A stretch of DNA of 50,901 nt from Clostridia bacterium DTU068. Lineage in GTDB: Bacteria; Bacillota; DSM-12270; Thermacetogeniales; Thermacetogeniaceae. Of this stretch, positions 50,865 through 50,901 are shown one piece after another. The notes under the pieces are model-generated. The model was not told where the DNA came from, made no database searches, and saw nothing but the letters and a program-made list of their open reading frames with translations. The stretch spans positions 7,191 through 58,091 of the forward strand of contig LFTQ01000157.1 in the NCBI GenBank assembly GCA_001513545.1, read 5' to 3'. The position numbers and the translations under genes are program-made. How positions within the stretch are numbered: position 1 is the first letter of the stretch; each line of letters begins with the position of its first letter.

Positions 50865-50901
50865 AGACGACCCTGTCAACTGACAGCAAGGAACTAGAAA
50901 A

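Larger units (their letters stand above)
50506..50901 (+). repeat. Array of six tandem promoter-hairpin units
   Basis: Six units start at 50506, 50571, 50636, 50704, 50771 and 50836 (periods 65, 65, 68, 67, 65). Each has a -35 box, a 17- or 18-base spacer with a CCCY...RGGG dyad (all but the first), a TAAGAT-type -10 box, ACAACGCTG-like start region and a short hairpin. The array runs to the window edge. The most likely target is an rRNA operon. It is not CRISPR: units vary and hold promoters. Confidence 0.85.

Noticed and set aside
50582-50879. Leu/Ser-rich ORFs on the minus strand of the promoter array
   Set aside because: They arise from reading the repeated promoter units backwards; no ribosome sites.
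50506-50901. CRISPR array
   Set aside because: Repeats are degenerate throughout, there are no distinct spacers and each unit holds promoter boxes.

Overview
The window looks like chromosomal DNA of an anaerobic, spore-forming, Gram-positive bacterium of the class Clostridia, probably Peptococcaceae-like; the placement is by gene content only. Supporting signs are sporulation and spore-wall genes (YunB, a LysM-SleB/CwlJ hydrolase), strong AGGAGG-type ribosome sites with many TTG and GTG starts, sigma-A promoters, many [4Fe-4S] proteins, a selenocysteine formate dehydrogenase, a c-di-AMP (ydaO-type) riboswitch and 2-hydroxyacyl-CoA-dehydratase-like proteins. No phage, insertion sequence, CRISPR array, tRNA or rRNA gene is visible inside the window.

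Layout. 0-2.1 kb: a PCP_red-CGGC domain protein, a DUF1189 membrane protein, a convergent YdjM-like membrane protein and a 39-residue ORF. 2.2-6.1 kb: a TetR regulator followed by a tight three-gene set related to (R)-2-hydroxyacyl-CoA dehydratases and their activator. 6.2-8.9 kb: an unusual membrane-domain/ABC ATPase fusion, its broken permease and a GbsR/MarR regulator. 9.0-11.7 kb: a YtrA-type regulator, ABC ATPase and permease under an 11-bp inverted-repeat operator, then a DUF3786 protein. 11.8-18.9 kb: nth, a MATE exporter, an NlpC/P60 peptidase, a HAD phosphatase, an MBL hydrolase, DegV and a small protein, with a dispersed repeat that includes a 208-bp nested palindrome. 19-30 kb: an AGCS symporter, a ferredoxin, YchF, then a housekeeping run of cheW, acpS, nnrE-nnrD, alr, tsaE, tsaB, rimI, DUF3006, a 41-residue ORF, tsaD and lgt. 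29.8-33.3 kb: the riboswitch-controlled LysM-SleB gene and an ECF sigma/anti-sigma pair. 33.6-39.2 kb: an Hnd-like NADH module (NuoE-, HndB- and NuoF-like) joined to a formate dehydrogenase whose reading frame passes through UGA at 37543-37545. 39.2-44.4 kb: a membrane-anchored protein, divergent Crp/Fnr regulator and ferredoxin, patatin-like and ADP-ribosylglycohydrolase genes, a flavin reductase. 44.4-50.4 kb: queF, trmK, a Nif3-like gene, a glutamate-synthase-like FMN protein, tyrS, yunB. 50.5-50.9 kb: six tandem promoter units, most simply read as the promoter region of an rRNA operon that begins just outside the window.

How it fits together. The formate dehydrogenase operon should link formate/CO2 to NAD(H) and possibly ferredoxin. 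The TsaE-TsaB-RimI-TsaD block makes most of the t6A tRNA modification machinery. Four separate regulator/target pairs carry visible operator-like palindromes (TetR, YtrA, Crp/Fnr, and an unassigned one before the formate dehydrogenase operon). The most unusual structures are the six-unit promoter-hairpin array at the right edge and the nested palindromic repeat family near 12.5 and 15.8 kb.
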